DNA of 64,000 nt from FEN-1279 sp964501535. GTDB taxonomy: Bacteria; Bacteroidota; Ignavibacteria; Tepidaquicellales; Tepidaquicellaceae. Positions within the stretch are counted from its first letter, which is position 1, and each line of letters starts with the position of its first letter. The translations under genes were made by a program, and so were the position numbers. Below the pieces are notes generated by a model. That model was given only the letters and a program-made list of their open reading frames with translations, searched no databases and had not been told where the DNA came from. The stretch lies in assembly GCA_964501535.1 (NCBI GenBank), contig CAZCSV010000002.1, positions 124,001 through 188,000 on the forward strand, given 5' to 3'. Shown piece by piece: positions 52,716 to 61,110 of the stretch.

Positions 52716-52789
52716 CGGAACGGCTGGATTCGAACCAGCGACCTCCAGTTCCCAAAACTGGCGCGATAACCGGACTACGCTACGCTCCG
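52716..52789 (-). tRNA. tRNA-Pro (anticodon UGG)
   Basis: A 74-nt cloverleaf on the minus strand. Acceptor CGGAGCG pairs with CGTTCCG. The anticodon arm is CCAGT-TTTGGGA-ACTGG, anticodon TGG (Pro). The T arm is GCTGG-TTCGAAT-CCAGC. The 3' CCA is not encoded. Confidence 0.95.
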
Positions 52790-52893
52790 ATTCCCATTAT
52801 AATACCATAATTTAGTCATTTTTAATAAGTTATTCAATTCAGTAAACGCAGCGTAATAATCACTCTAATCTAAGAGCGATTGAATTTTCTTCA

Positions 52894-54054
52894 TTAAAAC
52901 GCAGAAATAAATCCGAGAGTTACTCTTGACGTTTTAGTTTCCTTCATATAAGTATATTCTCCGACGAGTCTTATATTTCTTGCGAGCAGATAATTCAGAT
53001 TTCCTGTATAGCTCTGATATTTTAATTCCTTGAAATCCGAATCAACATAATTATATAAAAGGGAGCCGGTAATCCTGCTTTTATCTCCCTGCGGCGAGAA
53101 TGTCAGCTCTACAAATCCTCCCTGAGTTTTAACTCTTTCATTCGGTTTAACCGGAGTCATCGCGGGGTTAATATCGCTTCTATAGACATACTGAGCGTTC
53201 AATTCTATTTTATCATTTCCTAGAGTCAGGTCGGCACCTGCCATATACATTTCATTTGAAACTGAATCCGGTTGTTCTTTCCCGTAATATCCGAAGCCCC
53301 CGATACGCAAAAATGGTGTGACTTCCTGTGAAGCACGGAACAAAACATTTTTATATTTATCAACATCAAAAGTCTCGCCTGTTCCGAGGCCGTTACCGCT
53401 TAATACTTCGAGTGTAAAATCAGTTTTAGTAGGAGCTGCATATGTAGTCATAATACCTCTGTCGTATTTGAGTGAGGCGAGAGTTCTTCCGGGTTTAACG
53501 GTATAGATAGCATAGTCTTCCTGCGGCAATCTGAGTTCACGTTTAAACAGAGGGTCTGACACCTGGAACTGTCCGGCATACAAATCCAAGTCAATCTTAT
53601 TCGAAAAAACGTTATTAAACATTACGAAGGCATCTTCTATGCCTGCCATTTCTCCGCGTTCACTGATGAAGTAGTAGAAGTAATACGAGATATCTTTGTA
53701 GATATTTCCGCCTGACATAAATTTCAGTATATAGGGAGTTCTCAAATCGGGATTAACATCCCTTGAATTTTCATATTGGCCGAAAAGTTCAAATCTCAAT
53801 GCGATGGGAATTTCTCTCATAAGCAAGAGCAGGTCATCGCCTGTTTTTTTGAAATACCTTGCGGGTTCTTTATCAGGGAGCTGGAAGCCGTTGGCGGCAA
53901 ATTCTTCACCATAAGGTTTTAGTTTCGGAAAAGGCGAATGGCATACGTTACAGGACATATTATATTTTCTGGCAAATGCAGGGATTGCATTTGCATCCCG
54001 CAGAAGACCGCAGAGTAATATATGAATAATTAATACGACAATAATTTTTTTCAT
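52894..54054 (-). CDS. Outer-membrane barrel with N-terminal c-type heme motif
   Basis: A 386-residue protein from ATG 54054, where GAGGAC lies just upstream and the signal peptide MKKIIVVLIIHILLCGLL begins. The mature N-terminus carries one heme motif, CNVCH, in IPAFARKYNMSCNVCHSPFP, then KPYGEEFAANGFQL. The remainder is amphipathic strands (YYFYYFISERGEM, VDLDLYAGQF-like DLYAGQFQVSDP) and ends with the aromatic SAF. This resembles heme-tagged porin proteins found beside multiheme cytochromes. It may form an electron conduit with the neighbour, 31 bp upstream on the same strand. Confidence 0.75.
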   Translation of the reverse strand: MKKIIVVLIIHILLCGLLRDANAIPAFARKYNMSCNVCHSPFPKLKPYGEEFAANGFQLPDKEPARYFKKTGDDLLLLMREIPIALRFELFGQYENSRDVNPDLRTPYILKFMSGGNIYKDISYYFYYFISERGEMAGIEDAFVMFNNVFSNKIDLDLYAGQFQVSDPLFKRELRLPQEDYAIYTVKPGRTLASLKYDRGIMTTYAAPTKTDFTLEVLSGNGLGTGETFDVDKYKNVLFRASQEVTPFLRIGGFGYYGKEQPDSVSNEMYMAGADLTLGNDKIELNAQYVYRSDINPAMTPVKPNERVKTQGGFVELTFSPQGDKSRITGSLLYNYVDSDFKELKYQSYTGNLNYLLARNIRLVGEYTYMKETKTSRVTLGFISAF

Positions 54055-54085
54055 AATAAAGTCCTCGTTTAAAAATTTTAAAAAT

Positions 54086-55438
54086 TTAATCATCGACCAC
54101 TTCGACAAATGTCTGGTGGAAATTCACTTCAATAATTTCGCTTTCACCCTTCGGGACTCCGAGGTATTCCGCTACCGGAGTCGGTAATTTCTGATAATTA
54201 ATGACAGCTTTAACTTTCAATTGTCCGAGTTCGATATCGTCCGGCAACATCCAGGTAAACGTTTCTATTTTTGTTTCCCTCGGGCCGATTCTATAATCGG
54301 GACCGAACGAAGCTGTATTCCACTGCTGGATTGTCATTCTGCCGAGTGGGTCAAGATAAGGCATTCTGAAAATTCTGTCCCCTTCGGGTATTCCGTCTCT
54401 TTGGATTCCTTTAAAGTCTGGCAATCCGAGCGGTACGCCCATATCCTGATAAGCGAGCACATTTGACGCAATGGTATAATCCTCACCTTCGAATCCTTTT
54501 TTATCAACTTTTAGATGATAGATTTTTCCTTTTGAATCAGTTGCTTCGACGTGAAGCCAGAGCATTCTTTCCTCTACGGAGCCGGTCGGAAATTTATGTC
54601 CAGTTTTCTGGTTAAAGAGTACGACAGTGAATATGATTTGTTCACCCGGTACGACTTCATCAGTATCGGGATGAATTCGCAGTTCTATTGTTCCCCGCAA
54701 TTTTCCCGGGTCGTGGGCACCGTGGAAGAGATGCTGAGCGACGTCCTGATGAAATTCGCCCATAGCCGAGCTTATTCCCGGAGCTTTAGGCATATGGCAT
54801 TTATGGCATTGCACACCCTCTTTAGAATACGGACCTTCTTTCCATTCGAGATGAGTAGCTTTAACCCAGGCGCCGAAAGGAGATTTTTCGTTATGGCAGG
54901 TTCCGCAGAATTCACCTTTGGAGAGGAATTCATTTTTTTTAATCTCGTGTGCGGGTGAATTTAAATTACTTCGGTTTCCGTATTTAATATTACCCGGATT
55001 AGAGATGAAGTTGAAATTAAAGGGAGTATCTCCTACAAAGCCGGTTACGGTATGGCATACATCGCAGGAAACGGATTCATTTGCGCGGGAATTCAGATTC
55101 GGTTTAGGAGGTGGCACATCTCCGGACATAAATGAAATTGGTGCATGGCAGCCGTTGCAGCTTTCCTTAGCACCAGCTACTTTCGGTTCTTTTTCCGCAT
55201 GAGGGATAGCAAGTTTAAAGTATTCGATTTCATCCCATTCGTGGGTATAGCATTTAGACATCATCATTTGTTTCCACTGTGCATAAAAGTCTGTATGGCA
55301 GGATGAGCCGCACTCTTCAGGTTTCTGGAAATTCTCATATTTAAAGATACCTTTAGCGTCCTCTCCGCCTTTCGTATTCTGGGAAAAAAGACAATGCGAA
55401 GAAAGGAGCATGATAAGGAATAGGAAAATATTTTTCAT
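54086..55438 (-). CDS. Pentaheme c-type cytochrome
   Basis: A 450-residue exported cytochrome. ATG 55438 is preceded by AAAAGGAGT, one of the few good Shine-Dalgarno sites here. Heme motifs are CGSSCH (CxxxCH, not the standard CxxCH), CNGCH, CDVCH, CGTCH and CHKCH, with axial His candidates in AHEIKKNEF and HLFHGAHD. After the heme part comes a beta-sandwich region (PGEQIIFTVVLFNQKTGHKFPTG). Resembles the cytochrome c554-like family. It would move electrons in the periplasm, perhaps to the heme-tagged barrel encoded next. Confidence 0.85.
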   Translation of the reverse strand: MKNIFLFLIMLLSSHCLFSQNTKGGEDAKGIFKYENFQKPEECGSSCHTDFYAQWKQMMMSKCYTHEWDEIEYFKLAIPHAEKEPKVAGAKESCNGCHAPISFMSGDVPPPKPNLNSRANESVSCDVCHTVTGFVGDTPFNFNFISNPGNIKYGNRSNLNSPAHEIKKNEFLSKGEFCGTCHNEKSPFGAWVKATHLEWKEGPYSKEGVQCHKCHMPKAPGISSAMGEFHQDVAQHLFHGAHDPGKLRGTIELRIHPDTDEVVPGEQIIFTVVLFNQKTGHKFPTGSVEERMLWLHVEATDSKGKIYHLKVDKKGFEGEDYTIASNVLAYQDMGVPLGLPDFKGIQRDGIPEGDRIFRMPYLDPLGRMTIQQWNTASFGPDYRIGPRETKIETFTWMLPDDIELGQLKVKAVINYQKLPTPVAEYLGVPKGESEIIEVNFHQTFVEVVDD

Positions 55439-55478
55439 TTTTACTCCTTTTAAGTTTGACATTAATTATGCTGAATAT

Positions 55479-55985
55479 TTAGTCTTTATTTTTGTTTTTA
55501 TCTTTGTCTTTATCTTTATCTTTGTTTTTATTTTTTCCGTCATCGGTAGCATCGGAGCCGACTTTTATCACTTTCGATTTAGAGCCGATTTTTTTGTCTC
55601 CGTTCAGAAAGATAATGGTGACTTTATGCTTACCTTCTTCGGATGGAGCAGTTAGTTGATAAGTCAGGTCTTTGCTTTCCCGGGGATTAAGCGAAAATTC
55701 AGTCGAGGTCAAATCGGCTCTTGTCAGAGTAAACGGGCCTTCAACTGTATACGTGAAATCGCCGCTATATGTCCATGTTTCAGATTTGGATTTATTCGTA
55801 ACGGTAACGATAATATCGGCAGATGAGCCGACGGACATTACTTTCGGGATGTCGCGTATTTTCACTTTGATTTGTTTTTTGCTTTTACCGGTGGTAGTTT
55901 TATCTCTGGTGTCATCTTCCTGTGCATATACATTCGCGAGGAAAGCAATGAGGATAAAGAGGAGCAAAATATTCAGAGTTTTCAT
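55479..55985 (-). CDS. Exported Ig-like protein with Lys/Asp/Asn repeat tail
   Basis: A 168-residue protein from ATG 55985 (MKTLNILLLFILIAFLANV, signal peptide), since the extra 25 codons upstream do not help. The middle is a single beta-sandwich (VGSSADIIVTVTNKSKSETW, ESKDLTYQLTAPSEEGKHKV) like CARDB or Ig-type modules. The C-terminal 19 residues are only Lys, Asn and Asp, coded by 6-bp tandem repeats at 55480-55535. It lies 40 bp upstream of the cytochrome gene, so it may be its accessory. Role unknown. Confidence 0.7.
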   Translation of the reverse strand: MKTLNILLLFILIAFLANVYAQEDDTRDKTTTGKSKKQIKVKIRDIPKVMSVGSSADIIVTVTNKSKSETWTYSGDFTYTVEGPFTLTRADLTSTEFSLNPRESKDLTYQLTAPSEEGKHKVTIIFLNGDKKIGSKSKVIKVGSDATDDGKNKNKDKDKDKDKNKNKD

Positions 55986-56207
55986 AATAGTATTTTTTAT
56001 TTTAAAGAAATATTTTTTATAAAAAATAAAAGCGTTTAAGATTTTTGTTAATCCTCCCAAGATATGACAGCAGACTTATATTATTACAAAAAGGTGTAAT
56101 AAGCAAGGAATTAATTCTCTGATATTTTTATTATTTTAATTTAAAAGGAGGCAGTTGTTATTACATAAGCAAAATCATCGGAGGTAAATGAGACAAGAAA
56201 ATCCATT

Positions 56208-56603
56208 TCAGTGTGTACTGGTAAACACTTCGAACTCCGGTGCGTATTGAATATGTTTTTTAACTGCGCAGAGGTTTGCGGAGTTTATCACGGCTTCTTT
56301 ATATTTTTCAGGAAAGTCGGAAGGTAACTGGATATCTATAATAACTTTTGCAATCATATGCGTGACTTCGTCGAATTCCGTATTCTGGATTAACCTGATG
56401 TTATCGGTCGGAATTCCACGCTTATCGCAAAAAACCTTGACATATATGCCTGCACAGGTTCCAATCGAAGCCATAAACAAATCGAAAGGAGCGGGTGCGG
56501 AATTATCGCCTCCATCCTTGATTGACTGGTCGGTTTTTATAATATGGCCTTTGTAGTGAGCATTTACTTTTTTGCCCTCTTCCAATAAGATTTCCATTTG
56601 CAT
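56208..56603 (-). CDS. OsmC/Ohr family protein
   Basis: A 131-residue OsmC-fold protein from ATG 56603 (MQMEILLEEGKKV). The redox-active Cys pair is visible in IGTCAGIYVKVF and NLCAVKKHIQY. The conserved DGGDNSAPAPFDLFMASIG precedes it. The family reduces organic hydroperoxides with a Cys-based mechanism, though the YhfA-type members are less defined. It is 84 bp from the NifX-like gene on the same strand. Confidence 0.88.
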   Translation of the reverse strand: MQMEILLEEGKKVNAHYKGHIIKTDQSIKDGGDNSAPAPFDLFMASIGTCAGIYVKVFCDKRGIPTDNIRLIQNTEFDEVTHMIAKVIIDIQLPSDFPEKYKEAVINSANLCAVKKHIQYAPEFEVFTSTH

Positions 56604-56687
56604 ATAAATAATACTCCTTAAAAATATTCTATGCAAATATATGCATTTTAATTGCTAATAGCAAGTAAAAAACAATTCATTAATGTA

Positions 56688-56996
56688 TTATTTAATCCAG
56701 CTGATTTCTTCGAGTGATTTCACCTTATCGGAGACAATCACCATCTGTACTTTATTTTTATCGAAGAATTTTTTTACGGTAACGCCGAAATTTGAAGAAA
56801 ACACGGTTTTCACGCCGGATTTAACGAGGTACGAAGCTGCTTTTTTGCCGGAGTTTTTCCCTCCGATTTTTCCCGGATTAATAATAAAAGAAGAGGTTTT
56901 TTTAATTGGGTCATACAGGAAAAAATGTTCGCTTTTGCCGAAGCACAATTCCAGCGGGGATTTTTTGTTATTTTCTTTTACGGATATTGCAATCAT
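56688..56996 (-). CDS. NifX/NifB-C family (dinitrogenase iron-molybdenum cofactor) protein
   Basis: A 102-residue domain of the NifB/NifX/VnfX fold: MIAISVKENNKK, LCFGKSEHFFLYD, NPGKIGGKNSGKKAASYLV and VKTVFSSNFGVTVKKFF. In nitrogen fixers related domains carry cofactor precursors, but no nif genes are here. In anaerobes such small proteins are common beside Mrp and DUF134 genes and perhaps bind Fe-S clusters or molybdenum. It is 9 bp downstream of the DUF134 gene. Confidence 0.85.
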   Translation of the reverse strand: MIAISVKENNKKSPLELCFGKSEHFFLYDPIKKTSSFIINPGKIGGKNSGKKAASYLVKSGVKTVFSSNFGVTVKKFFDKNKVQMVIVSDKVKSLEEISWIK

Positions 56997-57005
56997 ATAA
57001 TATTT

Positions 57006-57416
57006 TCAATTTTTTTGAACAGATTTAACACGTTTGCTCAGGCACAGGGGGCAGTTTATATTAAACCTCTTTAGATCGGGAATATTGAAATATGAATTAC
57101 ATAAATCACATCTGAACCAGTTTTCCAGGTAGACAGAATTTCCTCCTTCGAGTTTAAGTGTTTTAAGTTCCACGAGACATTCGGAGATCTTTTTTCTGGC
57201 TCTTTCATAAATTCTTGTAATAGTAGGTCTGGAAACATTCAAGGTTTTTGCCGCCTGCAGGTGATTCATATTTTCGTAATCAATCAGTTTGATTGTCTCA
57301 TATTCCTCAGAAAGCAGAGTTATGGTTTCATTTATATTCCCCTCGTCACCTTCGGGAACAAATACTATATCTCTATGAGGAATCAATAACCTTCTAGGTT
57401 TAACGGGTCTGGCCAT
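57006..57416 (-). CDS. DUF134 family DNA-binding regulator
   Basis: A 136-residue regulator. ARPVKPRRLLIPHRDIVFVPEG is the family's start (RPxKxR), then a helix-turn-helix NHLQAAKTLNVSRPTITRIYERARKK. The C-terminus has a zinc-finger-like pair CDLCNSYFN and CPLCLSKR. DUF134 proteins are encoded next to NifX and Mrp genes in many anaerobes and are presumed to regulate them. The palindromes at 60490 and 62192 are candidate sites for it or another local regulator. Confidence 0.88.
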   Translation of the reverse strand: MARPVKPRRLLIPHRDIVFVPEGDEGNINETITLLSEEYETIKLIDYENMNHLQAAKTLNVSRPTITRIYERARKKISECLVELKTLKLEGGNSVYLENWFRCDLCNSYFNIPDLKRFNINCPLCLSKRVKSVQKN

Positions 57417-57442
57417 TTACGAAATCCTTAATAGTTATTAAA

Positions 57443-57658
57443 TTATTGAGATATTTTATTTTTTCTTCCCCCGCCCCAACATTTTCCTTTTCCGCCGCCA
57501 AAAGGTTTTCCTCCTTTACCGACACCGAGATTAGTTTTTTCAGGTTCTGTTTTAGGGTTTTCAGAGTCAGTGGTATTTGAATTTCTACGACAGCGACCCA
57601 TACCCCAACCTGTTAAAGGTCCTTGCCCCAAGGGGCCCTTACCGTTTCTGCCAGCCAT
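57443..57658 (-). CDS. DUF5320-like small Gly-rich protein
   Basis: A 71-residue protein with the DUF5320 start MAGRNGKGPLGQGPLTGWG-M-GRC, split here at the last residues, and a Gly/Lys-rich tail (KPFGGGKGKCWGGG). Two Cys may bind a metal. Such genes are almost always beside NifX/DUF134/Mrp genes. Function unknown. Spacing of 26 bp to the regulator gene places it in the operon. Confidence 0.82.
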   Translation of the reverse strand: MAGRNGKGPLGQGPLTGWGMGRCRRNSNTTDSENPKTEPEKTNLGVGKGGKPFGGGKGKCWGGGRKNKISQ

Positions 57659-57660
57659 AA

Positions 57661-58590
57661 TTAGATATTTATTTTATAAAAAAATTTTTCTTTAAATTTA
57701 ATTTCTTTAATAACGCCGCTTTTAATTAAATCATCAACTTTTTTCCAATCCGTATTTGCTTTTTTAACGAATAATTTCAAAGCATCTTCACTCATCGGAT
57801 GTACAGAAATAATACTCAATAATTCTTTCTCAAATTCATTTGTAAACGTAAAATTCGTTCCCTCATCGTAATCGATAAGTTCGAATTTATCGTAAATTTC
57901 TTTTACAATTTGCTTAAGTGCTTTTAAATATTCATTTTCCAGGGGATCAAAATTTTCAGAGGGTGGTCTTACGGGAACCGTTAAATATGCTTTTTGCGGA
58001 TTAATTTTCTTTATAAACTCTCCCGTATTAAAAAGAGCTGTAAAATAATAGTTATAATCTTTCACGAGCATTGTTTCGGTCAGTATAATTCCTTTATACA
58101 TAGAAGAAAATTCCAAAATACCTTTTTTCATATCATCGAAAACGACAAGACCATGGGGACGGTTTAGCCTGTGCCAGATTTTTGAGTTTACGGTATCAAT
58201 TTTCAGAGATACTAAATCAGCTTCCATTAAATCTTCCCGAACATTTTTATCGGGAATAAGCGATGAATTTGTTATTACAGCTATTTTATGACCAAAAACT
58301 TTTAATTTCTTTATAGTTTTACCGAGGTTAATATCGAGTGTCGGTTCTCCATCCGGGACAAAGGTAAGGTAGTCAATTTTTTCGTTTTGCTTTACAAGTT
58401 CATCGATTTTTTTACCGACTTCATTTTTTATCTTCTCGGGTTCATAAAATTTTTTTCTTTTTACAGACAGATGATTGGTCAAACCCACCTGGCAATAGAC
58501 GCAGGAATAACTGCAGTGTTTAAAAGGGATATTATTTATTCCGAGGCTTCTGCCTAATCTTCGTGACGGTATGGTTCCATAGACAATCAT
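57661..58590 (-). CDS. Radical SAM protein (COG0731-like)
   Basis: A 309-residue radical SAM enzyme. The cluster motif is CSYSCVYCQVG (CxxxCxxC) after YGTIPSRRLGRSLGINN, typical of the COG0731/MoaA-like wybutosine-related group. YLTFVPDGEPTLDINLG is the conserved GEPT motif. The C-terminal third (LISIISVHPMSEDALKLFV) looks like a winged-helix. The substrate is unknown; it recurs in Mrp/NifX clusters. It abuts the DUF5320 gene with only 2 bp. Confidence 0.85.
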   Translation of the reverse strand: MIVYGTIPSRRLGRSLGINNIPFKHCSYSCVYCQVGLTNHLSVKRKKFYEPEKIKNEVGKKIDELVKQNEKIDYLTFVPDGEPTLDINLGKTIKKLKVFGHKIAVITNSSLIPDKNVREDLMEADLVSLKIDTVNSKIWHRLNRPHGLVVFDDMKKGILEFSSMYKGIILTETMLVKDYNYYFTALFNTGEFIKKINPQKAYLTVPVRPPSENFDPLENEYLKALKQIVKEIYDKFELIDYDEGTNFTFTNEFEKELLSIISVHPMSEDALKLFVKKANTDWKKVDDLIKSGVIKEIKFKEKFFYKINI

Positions 58591-58611
58591 TCTTGTTTTC
58601 TATAATAATTT

Positions 58612-59457
58612 TTATTTATTATTAACAATTTCAAATAAATCATTTTCTTTATAGACCGACTCGATATTTTTAGCAATAGATTTAAACGATTTACTTATTT
58701 CCGAACAATTTTCGACCAATACAACGGGTTTGCCTTTATCGCACAGGACTCTTGTATTTGTATCCATTGGAATCGAGCCGAGAAATTTTACATTGTTTTC
58801 TTCGGCTAATGTTTTTCCTCCATCCGTTCCAAAAAGGTCGATGAAATTTTTACAATGGGGGCATATAAATCCGGACATATTTTCCACGACACCAATAGAC
58901 GGTATATTCAATTGTTTTGCCATATTTATAGCTCTTTCCGCATCCATTACGGATACTTCCTGTGGAGTTGTAACGATAACTGCAAAGTCAGGTTTCATCT
59001 GCTGGGATATTGTGAGTATTTCATCGCCTGTTCCCGGAGGCAGGTCGGCAATAAGGAAATCGAGGATGCCCCAATCAACATCGGCGAGAAACTGGTTAAT
59101 AACTTTTGAACGCATAGGGCCGCGCCAGATAAGAGGTTGTCCGTTTTTCAAAAGGCTTGCTATTGAAATCATTTTAGCGCCATATTTTTCGAAAGGTATA
59201 ATTTTTTCATCGAGACGAATCAAGTCACCTTTCACATCGAGCATTTTTGGAACATTTGGTCCGGTAATATCTGCATCCAGGATTCCGACCGAATATTTTT
59301 CCATAAATAAACAGAAAGAAAGATTAACGCTGACGGTGGTTTTTCCGACACCGCCTTTTCCGCTAAATACGGCGATACGGTGTTTTATTTTTGAAATATT
59401 TTCCTGAATTCTTTTTTCTTCTTCTTCGTAAGATTTATTGGTTTCGTCTTTATTCAT
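58612..59457 (-). CDS. Mrp/NBP35 family Fe-S carrier ATPase
   Basis: A 281-residue P-loop protein. Walker A is SGKGGVGKTTVS, Walker B and switch are WGILDFLIADLPPGTGDE, and the cluster-binding pair is CPHC in SGFICPHCKNFID. It belongs with ApbC/Mrp/NBP35 and probably transfers Fe-S clusters to target proteins. It is co-transcribed with the radical SAM gene (21 bp) and probably serves it or the NifX-like proteins. Confidence 0.92.
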   Translation of the reverse strand: MNKDETNKSYEEEEKRIQENISKIKHRIAVFSGKGGVGKTTVSVNLSFCLFMEKYSVGILDADITGPNVPKMLDVKGDLIRLDEKIIPFEKYGAKMISIASLLKNGQPLIWRGPMRSKVINQFLADVDWGILDFLIADLPPGTGDEILTISQQMKPDFAVIVTTPQEVSVMDAERAINMAKQLNIPSIGVVENMSGFICPHCKNFIDLFGTDGGKTLAEENNVKFLGSIPMDTNTRVLCDKGKPVVLVENCSEISKSFKSIAKNIESVYKENDLFEIVNNK

Positions 59458-59503
59458 ATCGAGGTAATAATATTGAAAAAAAATATTTTGGCTTATCGGA
59501 AAA

Positions 59504-60049
59504 TCACGGCAGAAGCACGGCGGCAGAAATTACGGTAGTCCATAATCCGTTTTTATCGCCTTCGGCAGTTTGTGTTAAGTTAAACGTTTTTACGATTTTA
59601 CCGGACATTTTAAACACCTGTTCTCTTTCGTTCCAATCTAAATCGGGGTTAAAATCCACGCCGAGTGTTGTAGCGAGCATTTGAGCCGCTAAGTCTTCGG
59701 CATAATCTCCGCATATTTTTTCTTTAACGCCGTATGGATGGTATTCAGACAGATATCCATATTGCGTATTATCCGAGGGTATTGCCACTCCAATAGAAGC
59801 TGCAATTAAGCGGTTTGGTTCGTTAGTAAAATTTCTGGCCATAACGGCGAAAGTAATTTGTCCCGACGAGATTTCTTTCAAGCCTTCTTCTCTGCTTAAG
59901 CGTTTACATCCGGGAGGAAATATACTGCTTACCATTACAAGATTGCAAATTTCGATTCCCGCATTTCGCAGGGCGGCTTCGAAAGAAGTCAGGTAATCCT
60001 TGTGTTTTCCGACGCCTTTTGTAAAAAAAATTTTTTTTGGAATAAACAT
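59504..60049 (-). CDS. pdaD: Pyruvoyl-dependent arginine decarboxylase
   Basis: A 181-residue precursor from ATG 60049 (MFIPKKIFFTKGVGKHKDYL); the further 21 upstream codons lack family similarity and overlap the previous gene's end. Self-cleavage between the two Ser of LVMVSSIFPPGC would create the pyruvoyl group. HRDDRL-like RLSREEGLKEI and YLSEYHPYG are also conserved. It decarboxylates arginine to agmatine for polyamines. Its place inside a NifX/Mrp operon is unusual. Confidence 0.88.
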   Translation of the reverse strand: MFIPKKIFFTKGVGKHKDYLTSFEAALRNAGIEICNLVMVSSIFPPGCKRLSREEGLKEISSGQITFAVMARNFTNEPNRLIAASIGVAIPSDNTQYGYLSEYHPYGVKEKICGDYAEDLAAQMLATTLGVDFNPDLDWNEREQVFKMSGKIVKTFNLTQTAEGDKNGLWTTVISAAVLLP

Positions 60050-60056
60050 AAAGTTA

Positions 60057-60455
60057 TTAATGTTTATGTTCTTTACATTTTTTATCGGGGTCGTGGACCA
60101 GTTTGCCTTCAATGAACAACTTCACGGCTTTTTCGGCTTCCATTTCTTCCGTTAGTATTATTTGCACTCCGGTCGAGAATAAGTCGTCAACCAAACCGGG
60201 TCCGCAGGAAGAACAGATAAGATAGCTGCAATCTTTTAAGCCGTGTATTAATCCCGTATGTCTGCCCGAGCCTGTAAGTTCGTGGTTATGCTGACCGTCC
60301 TGATGGTCTCCGATTTTATGCATTGTAAAAGAATTGATTCTTTTTTCAATATTTATTATCTCGCCTTTTAAGATTTCGAAAACGATAAACATTTCGCATC
60401 TGCCTACATGTCCGGTCAGTGTTATTCCGTTATCCGATGCTACTGCTACTTTCAT
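60057..60455 (-). CDS. NifX/NifB-C family protein, second copy
   Basis: A 132-residue NifB/NifX-like protein: MKVAVASDNGITLTGHVGRC, a long His-rich loop (HKIGDHQDGQHNHELTGSGRHTG), then CSSCGPGLVDDLFSTGVQIIL and a His/Lys tail KKCKEHKH. The extra His and Cys may bind metal ions. It is the first gene of the minus-strand operon running to the OsmC gene and starts 35 bp after the palindrome at 60490. Confidence 0.88.
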   Translation of the reverse strand: MKVAVASDNGITLTGHVGRCEMFIVFEILKGEIINIEKRINSFTMHKIGDHQDGQHNHELTGSGRHTGLIHGLKDCSYLICSSCGPGLVDDLFSTGVQIILTEEMEAEKAVKLFIEGKLVHDPDKKCKEHKH

Positions 60456-60489
60456 TTTATTTTAAATTTAAATTTAATTTAAGTATTTA

Positions 60490-60509
60490 TTATGAACATA
60501 TGTTCATAA
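60490..60509. promoter_or_regulatory. Palindromic operator, copy 1
   Basis: A perfect 20-bp palindrome with half-site TTATGAACAT. It lies 35 bp before the first gene of the NifX-Mrp operon. The same sequence is at 62192-62213, with extended flank similarity. Confidence 0.75.
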
Positions 60510-60619
60510 CTAAGGTATAAATAATCTTTTAATAAATCAAGAGTAAAACTTATATGCAAATAGAACTATATGGGTCAAACTTTTTCATTTTCATTTTTAA
60601 TCAAAACATGGAAAATATG

Positions 60620-61066
60620 TTAATCATATGATATTCTAATCTTTTCATTGTTTAAAGTACCATTTATCAATTCTCTCCATTCATCAGAGTTCCAAGTATT
60701 GATTTCGGAATGTGTTAAATAATATTTTTGGGGAATCGGATGCGTTCCGATAACCACTTTTAGTTTGTATTTTGCCTCGATAAAAGATTTAAAATGATTA
60801 ATGTAGGGGCAGGGGGGATATCCTACTATCATACCGGTTGCAAAATGAATTACATCTGCACCATTTTTCTTAAGTTCTTCAGGGCAGTATTCAATATTGC
60901 CTCCAGGGCACCCTCCACAAGATGTATATCCAACAACTTCAATATCTTTGCCTGTATAAATACTAAAGGCACCGGTTTTTTCTTTTATAGCCCTAAAGCA
61001 TTTTCCTCCTGCGCAGGTACGATATCTATCACAAATTATAATTCCAATTTTTATTTTTTCTTTCAT
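60620..61066 (-). CDS. CGGC domain protein
   Basis: A 148-residue CGGC-family protein. The naming motif is in YTSCGGCPGGNIEYCPEEL, with CDRYRTCAGGKCFRA near the N-terminus and GYPPCPYI later. These Cys patterns suggest metal or Fe-S binding. It is found in anaerobes; function is not known. It is 45 bp from the DUF89 gene (upstream on the same strand). It is cut off from the operon below by the palindrome region. Confidence 0.85.
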   Translation of the reverse strand: MKEKIKIGIIICDRYRTCAGGKCFRAIKEKTGAFSIYTGKDIEVVGYTSCGGCPGGNIEYCPEELKKNGADVIHFATGMIVGYPPCPYINHFKSFIEAKYKLKVVIGTHPIPQKYYLTHSEINTWNSDEWRELINGTLNNEKIRISYD

Positions 61067-61110
61067 AATAATTATTTTGAAATTAATAACATTATTTTAA
61101 AAACAATTAA

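Noticed and set aside
54551..54958. Plus-strand frame over the cytochrome gene
   Set aside because: It is a shadow of the heme protein gene on the other strand.
58730..59407. Plus-strand frame of 225 codons over the Mrp gene
   Set aside because: It is antisense to a gene with clear Walker motifs; its length only reflects base composition.
56688..60455. Nitrogen-fixation locus
   Set aside because: The NifX-like proteins are the only nif-related parts; no nifH, D, K, E or N gene is in the window.
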